Shown one piece after another: positions 63,395-64,000 of a stretch of DNA of 64,000 nucleotides. Within the stretch, counting starts at the first letter, position 1. The number at the start of each line of letters is the position of its first letter. A model generated the notes under the pieces. That model had not been told where the DNA came from. It searched no databases and saw only the letters and a program-made list of their open reading frames with translations. Both the position numbers and the translations under genes were made by a program. Source of the DNA: Virgibacillus sp. LDC-1 (GTDB taxonomy: Bacteria > Bacillota > Bacilli > Bacillales > Amphibacillaceae); contig NZ_JARUVL010000004.1 of the NCBI RefSeq assembly GCF_030137545.1, forward strand, positions 1-64,000, in the 5' to 3' direction.

Positions 63395-64000
63395 ATGAAT
63401 GCGATTGCCATGCTATTTCAACAAGGAAACGTAAACGCTCGTTTGATGGGAGAAAACAAGCAACCTACAGATGACTTAAATAAGGAAGCCTTATTTCATG
63501 CTTTATTAGCTCGAAATCAAGCGGTGCTTAAAGACGAGTCAAATCCATTTATGTCTTTTTACCAAGGCAATCCTACGCTACCGAGTAACCAGTCGCAATT
63601 GGAGTTGCAAGCACTCTTAACACAGCTTTTTCTAGGACGAGATGATGCTTCACTAGAAACTATTCCAGGGAGTGAAGGAGAAGGTATATCTGATTTAGGT
63701 TCTGAAGGTGTATTGGGGATCTTACTAGACGATAAAGCAACAACACAAGAACAAGGGGAGCTACTGGACAAGTTACTCGCGGAAGTTGAAAAACTTGGAG
63801 GGTTGAACACATTAGACCTTGAAGCCATAAGAATCAATCCAATACTGGTAGAGCTTATACAGATTGTAAAAGAAGCCCACTCGTTATTGAAGGGAATTGT
63901 CAATGAGCAAGATATGAAACAGGTTGCTCCCAAGCTGCTTACTTTGTTAAACCAATGGGAGATGCTTAGCAAGAAAACGTCTGCTACGCCAGAGTTGGCA
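63395..64000 (+). CDS. fliK: Flagellar hook-length control protein FliK, N-terminal part (cut by window edge)
   Basis: The frame is open from ATG 63395 to the end of the window (202 codons, starting MNAIAMLFQQGNVNARLMGE). A strong AAGGAGGTG six bases upstream marks the start. No conserved domain is visible in the N-terminal half, which is normally variable and Gln/Leu-rich; the conserved Flg_hook domain should lie beyond the right edge. The place between ylxF and the flgD/flgE genes identifies it. Confidence 0.8.
   Translation, partial: MNAIAMLFQQGNVNARLMGENKQPTDDLNKEALFHALLARNQAVLKDESNPFMSFYQGNPTLPSNQSQLELQALLTQLFLGRDDASLETIPGSEGEGISDLGSEGVLGILLDDKATTQEQGELLDKLLAEVEKLGGLNTLDLEAIRINPILVELIQIVKEAHSLLKGIVNEQDMKQVAPKLLTLLNQWEMLSKKTSATPELA

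Noticed and set aside
63559-63972. 137-residue frame on the minus strand at the right end
   Set aside because: It lies opposite fliK, which has a strong ribosome binding site and the right context; the minus frame is Ser/Cys-rich and looks like a shadow.

Overview
The window is about 64 kb of core chromosome from a low-GC, spore-forming member of the Bacillaceae. The gene order follows the Bacillus subtilis yloA-to-fliK region almost gene for gene. SpoVM, RemA, FapR, CodY, HslVU and the head of the fla/che operon are all present. AT-rich codon use, several TTG/GTG starts, strong AGGAGG ribosome binding sites and some departures from B. subtilis suggest a relative such as Oceanobacillus, Virgibacillus or Lentibacillus. 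This placement is inference from synteny and protein similarity only.

Layout. Bases 1-119 are the truncated end of an IS3-type insertion sequence. rqcH (-) and a P-type Ca2+ ATPase (+) follow. Bases 4983-18450 carry yicC-remA-gmk-rpoZ, coaBC-priA-fmt-rsmB, stp-prkC-rsgA-rpe-thiN and the tiny spoVM: nucleotide and coenzyme A supply, replication restart, initiator tRNA formylation, Hanks-type signalling, ribosome assembly and spore coat assembly. rpmB (-) faces yloU-fakA. Next is a degenerate, mostly non-coding stretch (21437-22175) and a purine permease on the minus strand that interrupts the B. subtilis order. From 23811 come sdaAB-sdaAA, recG, the FapR-controlled fatty-acid cluster fapR-plsX-fabD-fabG-acpP, rnc, smc-ftsY, ylxM-ffh (SRP), rpsP-khpA-ylqD-rimM-trmD, rplS, lepB-rbgA, rnhB-ylqG-ylqH, sucCD, dprA, topA, xerC-hslV-hslU-codY, and flgB-flgC-fliE-fliF-fliG-fliH-fliI-fliJ-ylxF with the first 202 codons of fliK at the right edge.

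The window is mostly housekeeping. The points most worth following are: the ylqG-ylqH pair, which looks like an uncharacterised FliK-like/FlhB-C-like flagellar export-switch pair; an RbgA whose G4 motif reads MKRD instead of NKxD; RqcH with ER in place of the DR motif; the absence of def, rlmN and trmFO from their usual slots; an HslV without an obvious N-terminal Thr/Ser; candidate CodY boxes upstream of flgB and xerC; a FapR operator on the fapR promoter; and several small or decayed elements in the intergenic regions. I saw no rRNA or tRNA genes, CRISPR arrays, prophage or defence island. Starts were chosen by Shine-Dalgarno spacing and family length. Promoters, operators and terminators were read by eye.
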